From the NCBI GenBank assembly GCA_943704425.1, contig CALSCP010001426.1, positions 4,607 to 38,340 of the forward strand: DNA of 33,734 nt, in the 5' to 3' direction. The stretch comes from Ministeria vibrans ATCC 50519. Taxonomy: Eukaryota; Opisthokonta; Filasterea. The notes under the pieces were generated by a model that searched no databases, was not told the origin of the DNA, and was given only the letters and a program-made list of their open reading frames with translations. Of the stretch, positions 25,264 to 33,730 are shown one piece after another; position 1 is the stretch's first letter, and each line of letters begins with the position of its first letter. Both the position numbers and the translations under genes were made by a program.

Positions 25264-25544
25264 ATTATTTTCATAAAAAATTAATTTATCTTGAGCTACT
25301 TTTACAGCCAGGCCTTTGTGCGTGTGTGCAACACCTAAATTGAACTATTATTGCATTTTGCCTGAAATTTTATGTAACCTGCAGGCGGCCGTTATTAATA
25401 ATACTCCAGCTATTATAGGAAGTTACTTTTGTGAATTAATAAAGGTTGTGTATTGGCCGCCAGCAAAAAAAAAATAATCATGAATAATATTTATTATTAT
25501 TATTAGAAGATCAAAGAAATCGAAAAAAGAAACAAACGGAGTAT
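24842..25544. other. AT-rich intergenic region with (ATT)n repeats
   Basis: The gap lies between the 5' end of the HA-domain gene and the 3' end of the CIMAP-like gene, both on the minus strand. It is mostly AATAAT-type sequence, with a pure (ATT)n run at about 25200-25262. A short GC-rich island at about 25375-25465 has GCGGCCG near one end and GGCCGCC near the other, but I see no gene in it. The HA-gene promoter should be near 24842-25100. Confidence 0.6.
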
Positions 25545-28500
25545 TTAGTGCGCACGCGTGGTGTAGGTTGTTGTGGTGGTGGTGGATGAAGAAGGGGCGG
25601 CAATAACGGTGGTGGCGGAGCGAGAAAGAGTCGGGGGAGGTACGTAGGAGCGCGAAGAGGAGGTGACGGTGGAGCTCAAGGGTGCAGCTCCCGCGTTATA
25701 TGAAGAGCGAACAAAGGTACCGCCGGCAGATGCAGATAATGGGCCTGTGCTGCTTGCAAGAGTGGTGGTGAATCGGCGACTGATCGCAGCAGTTGACGAT
25801 TGAGTGGGGCCGCCTTGAGCAGCTTTTATAGCACTGCCTCGACAAGCAGTGGGACGCTCGTCGTCATACCAACCAGCAGCGCCTGAGTCACGACGGCCCA
25901 TGCTGGCGGCGGTGGAAGAGCGACGGGACGACTCGCGCTTATAGTCAGGTTTGTAGTGGTGTGGTGCCGGTGTGTTGGTCTTGTATGCATTGACCTCTAT
26001 AAATATATAAAAATATAATTATAATAATAATAACCCCCCACCCAAGAAAAAAAAAATAATAATATTAAATCATTATTGTAAAATTAATTATTAAATAGCA
26101 AAACCAAACCAACTTTTACTAAATAACAAAAACAAACAAGTTATTACAAATCAAAGGAAAGGGGTACGGGGAAAACCTTGGTTTGCCCCAAAGGTTACTC
26201 GGTTACTCAATTAAAAAAAACAAAAAAACAATTCTACAGCGCTACTACTTTTTTTATTACAATACTTTAGTAACTTTAGTAACTTTTATATTATTCTACT
26301 ATCTATACACTCTAAAGAGGTTACTAAAGAAGTTACTAAAGGTTACTCAAGTTACTAAAGCATCAGAAAATCCATCATACTACCCTGCCTCTTTTCTTTC
26401 ATTTTGATGTCTTTCGACTGATGTTTCTATACTAAGGTTTGTAATACATTAACGGCAGTGTGGTCCACGGGCTGTGCAGAAGATTGATCGTCAGAAAGCT
26501 CGTCTATTTCAGAGTAGGCGGTGAAGTTTGGATAACGCTGTTTAGACAGTGCTTGGAGTGCTTTGAGAAATTTTTCGAAGAGAGACCTGCCGAAAACTTG
26601 CAGCTCATGATGCGAAGCTCTGACACCCAAATGATTTAGGTGGTCGTAGTCGGAGTCCATTTTTTGAACGAGCAACTGAAACTTCGCTGGAACGTCCACG
26701 AAAGCGCATGAGATGTTCAGGCTCTGCGCACGATTTCTGATCTTCACCAAATGCCTCAATGAGGCGATGGATTCCTGCCACCCAGGGGAGTGTTCATCGA
26801 GCATTGAGGTCATCTTCTCAATTAAAGGGCTCAGTTTTTCTTTCGCTGAAGACAATAAAGAAGTGATACGAGAGTAGTCTCTCATAGATTGCTGGTCGCC
26901 TCTTTGCTGATGGTCACTAGTAAGAGTTTCTAAACAGCTGATTCCCTCGAGTAAGCTGGGATAGCTGATGTTCGCATTCTGCGCTTCTCGAAGCAGGTTT
27001 TGAATAGCTTCACGTAATTCCGTCATCTTCAGTAGATCGAGACGACTGCTGAGTTCAGACTTTTGTTTTTCCATGACTATCGAGTCGAGACCCTTACGTA
27101 CTTCCTCCATTGCCTCCGTATACTGCTGATGAGCCGTCTCGAAATTGTTCAACCAAGTCCTCACAAAATGAAACACAAACAGGCCCTTCAGATTCAATCC
27201 AAACGCATCGAGACTGTCCGCGTCATGGCCTGAATATAGGGTGGCCAGAGTGGATTCCAGAGCTACTGAAGACCAATTAGACGGCTTAATATACACACCA
27301 AAGGAAAAAACCCACCGCATCGTTTGTGTAAAACAGACCAGTAATAGAATGGCAGCCGTCACGAGAACAGCCAAACGAAAAGACATGATGTGATCGACAC
27401 TGCATAAGGCTTGTACGTAGATAAATGTCGTGCTGTTCAGCATAGAACTTCCATAGAGGAAATGAGAGCGATACGTATCGCACTCCCCGTTTTTCAATTC
27501 AAATTGGCTTGTGGTGAAGTCAGCACACACGGTGCAGTCAAAACTGGTATTTTTCTTCAAAGGGATACCATAGACAAATAATAGCACTATATATATGATA
27601 GAGACCAGACAGAGGATGACCGAAAGGAGACAAGCAGTGTATGAACGGCGGACAGCACCAGCAGACATGTTTGCAATCGGATTTGCGAGAACAGACTCCA
27701 AATCGCTCGATTTCTTCTCCTTGATATAGATCTCAGTCAAGGCGACGATATTACGCACGTTCTCGAAATGGGGTGCAAGGATAATGAAGAAAAGGAGGGC
27801 AACGAGGAGGGAAATGGCTATGAACACACCTGCGTTCAACGCTTCAAAATTGCTGCGATTCTCACCAAATTCCGTTGCAACACTGCATCGAGTGTTCAGC
27901 CATGCACGTGTCGAAGACAGGTTCGTCGACGAGATGACTGGGACACAGGCAAAATCCGCAGGGAAGAACAGAGAGAGGGCGTTCAAAATAATCAGAAAAC
28001 CACTCGTATACACAAGCAAACGCAAAAACCACGGCAAGGGAACACCCAATAGCGAGTTAAAGTATTGACGGTCGACAAGACTTTCCATTATCACAACGAG
28101 ATGTGAACAAGAATGAATTGTAGACGTATTCAGTATTCACTATCCGAAATTCCTTTTTTGCATCAAAAGTACACAATCCATTTGTACTACAGACACGTTT
28201 TTTTGTTTTTTGTCGCTCCACATCTGCACTCCACACGTTAAATGGGTTGTATTCTAGTAAATTTAATATTATTATACTATCTATCCACTCTAAAGAGATT
28301 ACTAAAGTGGTTACCAAAGGTTACCTACTTAACTTTGAGTAAATCTATCAGAACACACACCTGCCATACTGCCTCTTTTCTCAGGTGCAGTGATTTGCCC
28401 CCTTTGCAATAAACAACACATCAATATTTTATTTTGAAAGTTGACAGGTAAAAAGGCCATAGTGTATTAAAATTGAATCACTCATCTGTCGGCGGACACA

Positions 28501-31500
28501 TATAGCCAGTGACGTAGGAAACGGGCAAATAGCGCTTGTCCTCACGATCGATAGTATCGTTGCAAGAGTCCCTGGCCTGTTGGTCATATTCTCTCAAAAG
28601 AGGGCCAAGGTAGCTGAATTGAGTGCTGTGCAGATCGAGCTTTGGCTGTTGCACTTTGAGCTGGCACAAAGCGTATGTGGTACACGATATAATTTCGTTG
28701 TTACCACACCGCAACGAATGAGACTTTTTATCCGCCTCTGAGGATGCGAACACTGTCCATTCACATGGCATATTAGCCGATGTCATTTCGCCCATGGGCT
28801 CTTGGTAGTGCAGTCCTGAAGCAGCATAAGTCAATTGAATAGCCTTCATAACCGCCATTTTTCAAAACGGGACACTTGTATTTCAACATTTTCTTATGAA
28901 ATATGCCTTTCTTCTCAGTCTTATAGTTATTAGTTGAACACCACTCACTATAAGCTCTGAAAGCATCACCATTGGTAACAAAATTCTTTGACTTAGATAC
29001 CTTCGCTTTAATAAATTGTTGTGTTGTGTCAAGATGTGAGACATACTTTGTAAATTCTTCGTTCACAAAAACAGATTCCGTGAATTTCTTTGTTTTGTAG
29101 ACTCGCACTGCTCCTTGAACCAGAAAAGTAAAGACTTCATTCAAGTACTTCTTCAGTATGTCATCCAAAAATTGTTCGTCACGTCTTCTTTCCATTGGTT
29201 TCGTTGGTTTCTGAACGAACATGTAATTAAACGGCATCAATTTGCATCGGTTCATCATTGGTTCTGAGTGATTCCAAATGGGCTTGTCATTTCCAATGAG
29301 TAACATTTTTACCATCAGTCTGACAGTGAATAATTCATCCCTCATTCGTCGCATGGAGATAGTGTCATCACCTGTGATAATCTTGATTGTTTTTTCGTTC
29401 AAAACACATTCAGACATCTCAGCGAATGTTCCCAAATGTTTGTTTAAAACTTGAATCAACTCTGGTGTAGGGCCATTGCTAACTTTACTGCTCATACTAG
29501 CAAATAACGACTCACTAACACTGGTGTGTAAATGACTACCAAGGATTCTCTCCAAAACTTTGAGGAGACTCGATTTACCATTATTGCCGTCTGGCCCAGA
29601 CATTAGAAAGAAACACTTCATAAAATTCCATGGGGATATCATGTAGCCAAATTGCTCTTGGTATCTACGCAATGTGTCTGTGTCATTTGGTGGTAGGAAC
29701 GACTTGAAAAGCTTTTCAGCATGTGTTGTATTGTCTGTCAGAGTCACATCAAGAGTGAAATCGAAATAGTCTTCTTTAACACGTTCTCTTATCGAACCAT
29801 CACGCAAATCAACACATGCCCCGTTCGCTATCGGGAGACAGTTCTTACTACTGTTAAAATGAAAGTTTTCATCTCTGATTAGGTTGCCAAGCAACTGGTA
29901 CACTGCTTCAAGATAGGATTTCCCATTAATCTTTTGTTTCAAATCAACCATCCATTTAGACTGCTCTGGCTCTAGGAGCAACTTATATTGTTCCATGAGA
30001 ATGATATTGACTATTTTCAAGAGTTGTGGCTTTTTCTTCACTTCCCACAACAGAGTCGTCGCGTTCCACAAATGTCCACTCATTAAGTCTGATTCCAAGA
30101 TTAGAATGCCACTGTTTTCAACAATAGTGGAAGCTCCAGTATGGCCGTTCGAGAAGAGTTCTTTATTGTCCATGTGTATGTAATAATTATCTTATATCTA
30201 TTATAATTATTATTTCTTTAAATATTAAACGAATTACGAAGCGAATTATATATCTGCCTTAAGGAGGATGTGCTTTAACGTTTTTGAGTTGAAATGATTC
30301 GTTAACGTTACAAATTGCTTGTGATATTTGGTTTGTTTATGTTTCCATAAATTGGATTTTGTGGTCGTCTTCCCACATTCGCACTCAACTGGCTGATATA
30401 AATCAGGCCTTCCTTTGTCCTTATGTGATTCATAGTATCGCTTATTGTACTCCTTTGTATTGGTCATTACATAATAATGAGATTTAATCTTTAAGTCTTA
30501 AACGTACGTTAAGGAATCGATGTTTGTAAAAAGTGGTTTGATTTTGCAAGGGGCAAACCAAGGTTTTCCCCGTACCCCTTTCCTTTAAAAAGAGGCAGTA
30601 GGGCACATAGGGGGCGCTTTTTTGCCCCTTTAGTTTCCAAATTTTGGTTGGTCAGGTCGTTCGTTGGTTAGTTTATATATATGACTCTATTATTTAACAC
30701 TTTTACACTAAATAATAGTATGTATATCTCTATAAAGTGTAAAAGTGTAAAACGTGTAAGGTTCGGTTGGCAGGTGAAAGATGCTGTTTCCCCAGCTGAA
30801 CCTAAAAGTTTTTACACTTATTCACAATTCAATTTCTCCTGAAGTTTGCACTCTAACATGTTGGTGAAAAGTAGTGTAAAATATAATGTAAAATTAAAAA
30901 AATAGTGCTAATCTATTTTGTGATTTGTAATAACTTGTTTGTTTTTGTTATTTAGTAATAGTTGGTTTGATTTTGTTACTTAATAATTAATTTAACAATA
31001 ATGAATCTCATATTATTATTTTTTTTTCTTGGGTGGGGGGAATAATAATAAAAAAAAATATAAAAAAGTTTTATTAGTACCTTTTCCTTCCTTATGACGG
31101 TAGTGGGCGAGAGAGGAAGCAGGGGGCGCCTTTCCATGGGCATACGTGTGACCATCGCCTGTGCTGTATGTGTTGGGCGCGGGCGTGGTCGACGAGCGCG
31201 CGGCGGTGCGTGTGTGCATGCCTGACGAGGGTGCTGTGCGGAAGGACGATTCAACTGCCGTCTTTCCAAGCAGTTCCGGTGCTGCATGAGCGTTGGGTGC
31301 CGGGTTCTCGCCCACGAGTGCTACGAACCATTAATATTGAATTATTTTTCTCATACATGTACAGGGCTATAACAATCGTTTGCGTATAATAGACAAGACA
31401 ATCACATGTGATTATTTAATTTGCCCCGTACTTGTGCGGTGCGTGTGCTTCACACCGAAACCATAGCTTGGCGCTCGCCTCTTATCGGAAAAGTTACCCT

Positions 31501-32592
31501 CGGGCTTGTATTGAGAGGGGGCAGGGACGTCGGGCACTATATATAAAAACATGGGTCACTGAACATTATCAGCTGATATTAAAAATAATAAATTTATTAT
31601 TATTATTTATTATTAATTGTTGGATTGTTAATACGCGTTGAATAATTGGGCAGTTTGGTGCGTCCTTGGCACGTGTGCTGAATGGTGTCTGACCAACCAT
31701 CCTTGGCACGGCGATTGACCTTTGGGTTGACCGCGGCGGGGCCAGCGCCGAGGCGCATTCCGTACAAATCTAAAGGGACCCAAGAAGATAAAAAAAGGTT
31801 GGGTCAAGCTTAGCTTGGACGTATTAAGGTGAACGATCGGAGTGTGGAATGATAGTGACAACTTATAAGTTGCAATAATAATACTAGTGAGAGCGGTCCT
31901 TTTTCGAGCCTGACCATGAGGCGTTGAATTAATCGGCGAGGAGGTGGTTGAATATGTAATTGGCGTGGTGGTGGTTTGGTGGTGGTTTGGTGGTTTGGGA
32001 ATGTGTTGATTGTTTTACCTGTCTCGATGCCACCGACGGAAAGACGAGATCCAAACGAATAGGCGGGGCCTCGTTTGCGTCTAGGATCGTGCTGTTGACT
32101 CTGGCCAACGAGAGTGGGAAGCGCATATGTTCCTATTGAGAAGAGGAAGAGAAAAAAAGAATTGCAAAGTTAACAAAAGGTACTGAAATGACTCCTTTAG
32201 GAATAATCTGAGAGGAATCCGCTAGGCTGCATTCAGCACTAGACGGCATTATGTATACTCGCCACGTAAGGAGGTAGAAGAGAACACGCGGATGAAAAGC
32301 GGCGATGAATGAAAAATATTTGACATTCCTTGACAACGCGTCGGACGCGCCCAGCAACGCCCACGCACGAGTGGGTTTCGTGCAAACGGTATCATGAGAT
32401 GTGTGCCATCCACTGGTTAAGTGCAATGGCGAGTGCGAGCGTGTGCTTTTAGCGGCAATTCCAACGATGTGGGCGGGGGCACTTTCCTCACTTGGCATTG
32501 GGTGTTCCTTGGGTGTTTTTTTTTCTTTTTTTTTGTTAGCTCATACCAGGACCGGGGTTCGGCGGCTTTGAAGCAAAGCAATGCGATGGCAT
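25545..32592 (-). CDS. CIMAP/ODF3-like (SHIPPO repeat) flagellar protein
   Basis: Six exons (32592-32547, 32132-32019, 31769-31635, 31536-31432, 31320-31081, 25996-25545) close in phase and give 363 residues. All five introns are phase 1. The protein has spaced Pro-Gly/Pro-Ala-rich motifs of the sperm-tail PG-rich (SHIPPO/STPR) family: NPGPGTYALP, GPAYSFGSRLS, GAGPAAVNP, PAPSQYKP, APSYGFGVK, NPAPN, PAPNTYSTG, PAPHHYKPDYK. Family members bind the inside or surface of axonemal microtubules, so the cell probably builds a flagellum. The C-terminal 110 residues are Ser/Thr-rich, ending in a Thr run. The last intron, 25997-31080, contains a whole mobile element; the reading frame is unaffected if it is spliced out. 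Exons 2 to 5 are normal in size and spacing. Confidence 0.85.
26034..26153 (+). repeat. Left terminal inverted repeat
   Basis: The 120-bp arm matches the reverse complement of 30921-31040 with a few scattered differences. The innermost 36 bp or so, ending TTATTACAAATCA, are identical. The arm begins with six Cs. Confidence 0.9.
26153..26189 (+). repeat. Left inner inverted repeat (37 bp)
   Basis: The sequence from AAAGGAAAGGGGTACGGGG to TTTGCCCC is exactly the reverse complement of 30550-30586. It directly abuts the outer repeat here, so on this side the repeat runs on to about 156 bp. Confidence 0.95.
26285..26396 (+). repeat. Direct repeat copy 1 flanking the membrane-protein gene
   Basis: Copy 1 shares TATTATTCTACTATCTA, ACACTCTAAAGAG and GTTACTAAAG words, and then TGCCTCTTTTCT, in the same order and orientation as 28263-28377. 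It lies 30 bp beyond the stop of the 555-residue gene. GTTACTAAAG-type decamers are tandemly repeated within it. Confidence 0.8.
26427..28094 (-). CDS. Element-encoded four-helix membrane protein, unknown
   Basis: The intronless ORF codes 555 residues starting MIMES; the second ATG is at residue 3. Four hydrophobic helices are visible at about 20-43, 85-106, 150-176 and 240-262. The loop after helix 3 is Cys-rich (DCTVCADF) with possible N-glycosylation sites (NTS, NST), which suggests an extracytoplasmic loop. Residues about 310-555 are soluble, mostly helical, with heptad-like stretches (VMEKQKSELSSRLDLLKMTE) suggesting coiled coil. I do not recognise the family. It does not look like a capsid, a penton, an ATPase or a fusion protein I can name. 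The gene sits exactly between two direct repeats inside the element, so it may be exchangeable cargo. Its function is unknown. Confidence 0.75.
   Translation of the reverse strand: MIMESLVDRQYFNSLLGVPLPWFLRLLVYTSGFLIILNALSLFFPADFACVPVISSTNLSSTRAWLNTRCSVATEFGENRSNFEALNAGVFIAISLLVALLFFIILAPHFENVRNIVALTEIYIKEKKSSDLESVLANPIANMSAGAVRRSYTACLLSVILCLVSIIYIVLLFVYGIPLKKNTSFDCTVCADFTTSQFELKNGECDTYRSHFLYGSSMLNSTTFIYVQALCSVDHIMSFRLAVLVTAAILLLVCFTQTMRWVFSFGVYIKPSNWSSVALESTLATLYSGHDADSLDAFGLNLKGLFVFHFVRTWLNNFETAHQQYTEAMEEVRKGLDSIVMEKQKSELSSRLDLLKMTELREAIQNLLREAQNANISYPSLLEGISCLETLTSDHQQRGDQQSMRDYSRITSLLSSAKEKLSPLIEKMTSMLDEHSPGWQESIASLRHLVKIRNRAQSLNISCAFVDVPAKFQLLVQKMDSDYDHLNHLGVRASHHELQVFGRSLFEKFLKALQALSKQRYPNFTAYSEIDELSDDQSSAQPVDHTAVNVLQTLV
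28095..28477. other. Non-coding spacer in the element
   Basis: The spacer separates the starts of the 555-residue gene and the stop of the 126-residue ORF. It contains direct-repeat copy 2 and AT-rich sequence. As both genes read on the minus strand, it should hold the promoter of the 555-residue gene and the terminator of the one before it. I see no further gene. Confidence 0.5.
28263..28377 (+). repeat. Direct repeat copy 2 flanking the membrane-protein gene
   Basis: Copy 2 matches 26285-26396 in the same orientation. The first 60 bp are about 88 percent alike by eye, and TACTGCCTCTTTTCT closes the unit. It is about 100 bp beyond the stop of the 126-residue ORF. Confidence 0.8.
28478..28858 (-). 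CDS. Element-encoded hypothetical protein (126 aa)
   Basis: The ORF is soluble and fairly Cys-rich (C-containing segments ANMPCEW, SLRCGNNEIISCTTYALC, DSCNDT, GYMCPP). It overlaps the 3' end of the helicase gene by 86 bp in another frame. Later in-frame Met codons (MGEMTSANM) would lessen the overlap. I recognise no domain. Its separate frame, compact size and position between the helicase and direct repeat 2 make it a possible real gene; a chance ORF is not excluded. Confidence 0.5.
   Translation of the reverse strand: MAVMKAIQLTYAASGLHYQEPMGEMTSANMPCEWTVFASSEADKKSHSLRCGNNEIISCTTYALCQLKVQQPKLDLHSTQFSYLGPLLREYDQQARDSCNDTIDREDKRYLPVSYVTGYMCPPTDE
28773..30173 (-). CDS. D5-type SF3 helicase (DNA replication protein of the element)
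   Basis: The intronless ORF codes 466 residues. Superfamily 3 motifs are in order: Walker A GPDGNNGKSS (193-202), Walker B-type LGTFAEMSE (247-255) and the sensor LLIGNDKP (291-298). A basic NRCKLMPF segment follows. Residues about 50-190 resemble the D5N-like region that precedes this helicase in large DNA viruses, virophages and related elements. Residues about 390-440 (GDAFRAYSEWCSTN, KKGIFHKKML) resemble the small winged-helix-like region found at the C terminus of such proteins. The family unwinds DNA as a hexamer and initiates replication. The usual N-terminal archaeo-eukaryotic primase domain is absent, so priming must come from elsewhere. The family call is strong, the replication role is inferred. 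Confidence 0.9.
   Translation of the reverse strand: MDNKELFSNGHTGASTIVENSGILILESDLMSGHLWNATTLLWEVKKKPQLLKIVNIILMEQYKLLLEPEQSKWMVDLKQKINGKSYLEAVYQLLGNLIRDENFHFNSSKNCLPIANGACVDLRDGSIRERVKEDYFDFTLDVTLTDNTTHAEKLFKSFLPPNDTDTLRRYQEQFGYMISPWNFMKCFFLMSGPDGNNGKSSLLKVLERILGSHLHTSVSESLFASMSSKVSNGPTPELIQVLNKHLGTFAEMSECVLNEKTIKIITGDDTISMRRMRDELFTVRLMVKMLLIGNDKPIWNHSEPMMNRCKLMPFNYMFVQKPTKPMERRRDEQFLDDILKKYLNEVFTFLVQGAVRVYKTKKFTESVFVNEEFTKYVSHLDTTQQFIKAKVSKSKNFVTNGDAFRAYSEWCSTNNYKTEKKGIFHKKMLKYKCPVLKNGGYEGYSIDLCCFRTALPRAHGRNDIG
30246..30467 (-). CDS. Small Cys/His zinc-finger-like protein
   Basis: The ORF codes 73 residues: a basic Tyr-rich start (KEYNKRYYESHKDKGRP), then CECGKTTTKSNLWKHKQTKY with a following HKQF. 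The CxC and HxxxxxxH pattern forms a degenerate C2H2-like finger, a type commonly found in nucleocytoplasmic large DNA viruses and their satellites. It lies upstream of the helicase gene on the same strand, 72 bp away. A DNA-binding or regulatory role is inferred, without direct evidence. Confidence 0.75.
   Translation of the reverse strand: MTNTKEYNKRYYESHKDKGRPDLYQPVECECGKTTTKSNLWKHKQTKYHKQFVTLTNHFNSKTLKHILLKADI
30550..30586 (-). repeat. Right inner inverted repeat (37 bp)
   Basis: This is exactly the reverse complement of 26153-26189. Unlike the left copy, it is separated from the outer terminal repeat by 334 bp (30587-30920). Confidence 0.95.
30587..30920. other. 334-bp segment that splits the right terminal repeat
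   Basis: No gene is visible. The segment begins AAAAAGAGGCAGTAGGGCAC, whose reverse complement shares TACTGCCTCTTTT with the ends of both direct repeats. It also has runs of GTGTAAAA-type words (near 30735-30765). It is probably an insertion into an originally continuous right repeat of about 156 bp. Loss of a matching segment from the left end is the alternative. Confidence 0.6.
30921..31040 (-). repeat. Right terminal inverted repeat
   Basis: This is the 120-bp partner of 26034-26153 in reverse orientation. It ends GGGTGGGGGG, followed by AATAATAA. Confidence 0.9.
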
Positions 32593-32943
32593 GATGGTTG
32601 ACGCAGTAGAGACTAAGTGTTCTTATTTGGGAGAAAAAGAATGACGGAGTATGGACTATGGGAAGTGACTGAAAAGTGACTAGTGGACTACTCTTTTGAT
32701 GTGTGCCCTTGCTTGCTGTGTGAGCGCATCTGTGGCTCTATGCCGGACGCCCTTATTGCCCTATGGGCTATGGGTGAAATTGGGTGAAATTGGTGGATTG
32801 GGTGCTCCATCTTCTTGAGGCTTCTTGGGGCGAGTGTATGATGGCGGAAGCACTAGCTAGATTACTCTTCAATGACAAACGATATTTGATTCCTATATTT
32901 CCTTTTAATATTTTCACACACAAGTTGAGTGAACGTAGGCACT
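32593..32943. promoter_or_regulatory. Divergent promoter region of CIMAP-like and TANGO1-like genes
   Basis: The 351-bp gap lies between the starts of two divergent genes, so both promoters should be here. Two adjacent copies of GTGAAATTGG (about 32772-32793) form a short tandem. I saw no other repeat or TATA box that I trust. Confidence 0.45.
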
Positions 32944-33624
32944 ATGCGCTCAGTGCCATTGACGATCGGCTGGATCGTGGCGCTCATGATCGGTGTGACG
33001 CAAGCGACTGTTTTGCGGACGTGTGTAGACAGCCGTTGTCGAGGTACGAAGAGAAGCATCAGCGGCGTGCACTTCGATGCAACAGCCCACCGCCGTGGGT
33101 GTCTACCGATCGCATCAGCGAAGAGCTGTTTATATGGATTGGTTTGACGTGGAACTTGACCTTTTTGATGCGATTGCGCTCTCGTCCCGTAGAACCCATG
33201 ATGCGCGTCGTCGTGACCGAGGCCCACGACGGACGAGGCGGCAGTATTCCGTTGAAGCCTGGGCAGGTCTTTCTGGTGTATTCGACTGAGGATACGGGCA
33301 TGATGTTCGCAGGTAGGGCGATGGAGAAAAAAAAAAAGAAATCCAGGAGAAAAAAAAAAACCAAAACTGAGATGATTTTGAGCAATGGCGACCATTAAAC
33401 GCTCGCTACTGTTCTGTGCAGAGGGTGATGAAACCCGTGGACTGATTCCTCACTCTAAAGTGGAGATATTGGAAGAGTTTGAACAGGGAAGGCGCACGCC
33501 TGTAGCACTTTCACGCAACATGAAGGATCAAGTGGCGGACTTGGACCAAGCACTCGCCGAATGGGACCCCTTGCTCGCGGCAATCAGTCGACACGAGCTC
33601 AATAGCAGCCCTCAAACCGATGCA
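32944..33624 (+). CDS. MIA/TANGO1-like SH3-domain secretory protein (3' end outside window)
   Basis: Exons 32944-33043, 33193-33312 and 33422-33624 close in phase and give the first 141 residues. The start has a signal peptide (MRSVPLTIGWIVALMIGVTQ). TCVDSRC follows, in the place of the CADxxC opening typical of MIA/TANGO1 lumenal SH3 domains. The SH3-like fold then reads MRVVVTEAH, IPLKPGQVFLVYST, MMFA, GLIPHSKVEILEEFE. A helical segment (VADLDQALAEWDPLLAAISR) begins after it. TANGO1 family members hold cargo in the ER lumen at exit sites for COPII loading of large cargo. That role is inferred from family membership. The donor after DAV opens an intron of GT repeats that reaches the window edge, so downstream transmembrane and coiled-coil parts cannot be checked. 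Confidence 0.7.
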
Positions 33625-33649
33625 GTAAGAGGATCGCTAATCATTTGCA

Positions 33650-33651
<2 letters not shown>

Positions 33652-33730
<79 letters not shown>
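33652..33730 (+). repeat. (GT)n microsatellite
   Basis: Nearly 40 GT units lie in an intron of the TANGO1-like gene just after the donor at 33625. The window ends within this intron, and the repeat may have caused the contig end. Confidence 0.98.

Larger units (their letters stand above)
26034..31040. mobile_element. Intronic virus-like mobile element with SF3 helicase
   Basis: The element is 5007 bp, AT-rich, and bounded by 120-bp inverted repeats that both start CCCCCCACCCAAG. It sits wholly within the last CIMAP intron. The bases AATAATAA flank it on both sides (26026-26033, 31041-31048) and may be a target duplication, although the area is AAT-rich. Four ORFs without introns lie on the minus strand: a Cys/His protein (30467-30246), a D5-type helicase (30173-28773), an unknown 126-residue protein (28858-28478) and a membrane protein (28094-26427). 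No transposase, integrase, protein-primed polymerase or capsid gene is visible. The content fits a reduced relative of polinton-like viruses, virophages or transpovirons that moves with helper functions. This classification is inferred. Confidence 0.8.

Noticed and set aside
28057-28317. 86-residue minus-strand ORF in the element
   Set aside because: It overlaps the direct repeat and the start of the 555-residue gene, with no recognisable domain; most likely chance.
31928-32498. Minus-strand ORFs near the CIMAP 5' end
   Set aside because: They cross introns. Exons 32592-32547 and 32132-32019 give the PGPG-type motif in phase.
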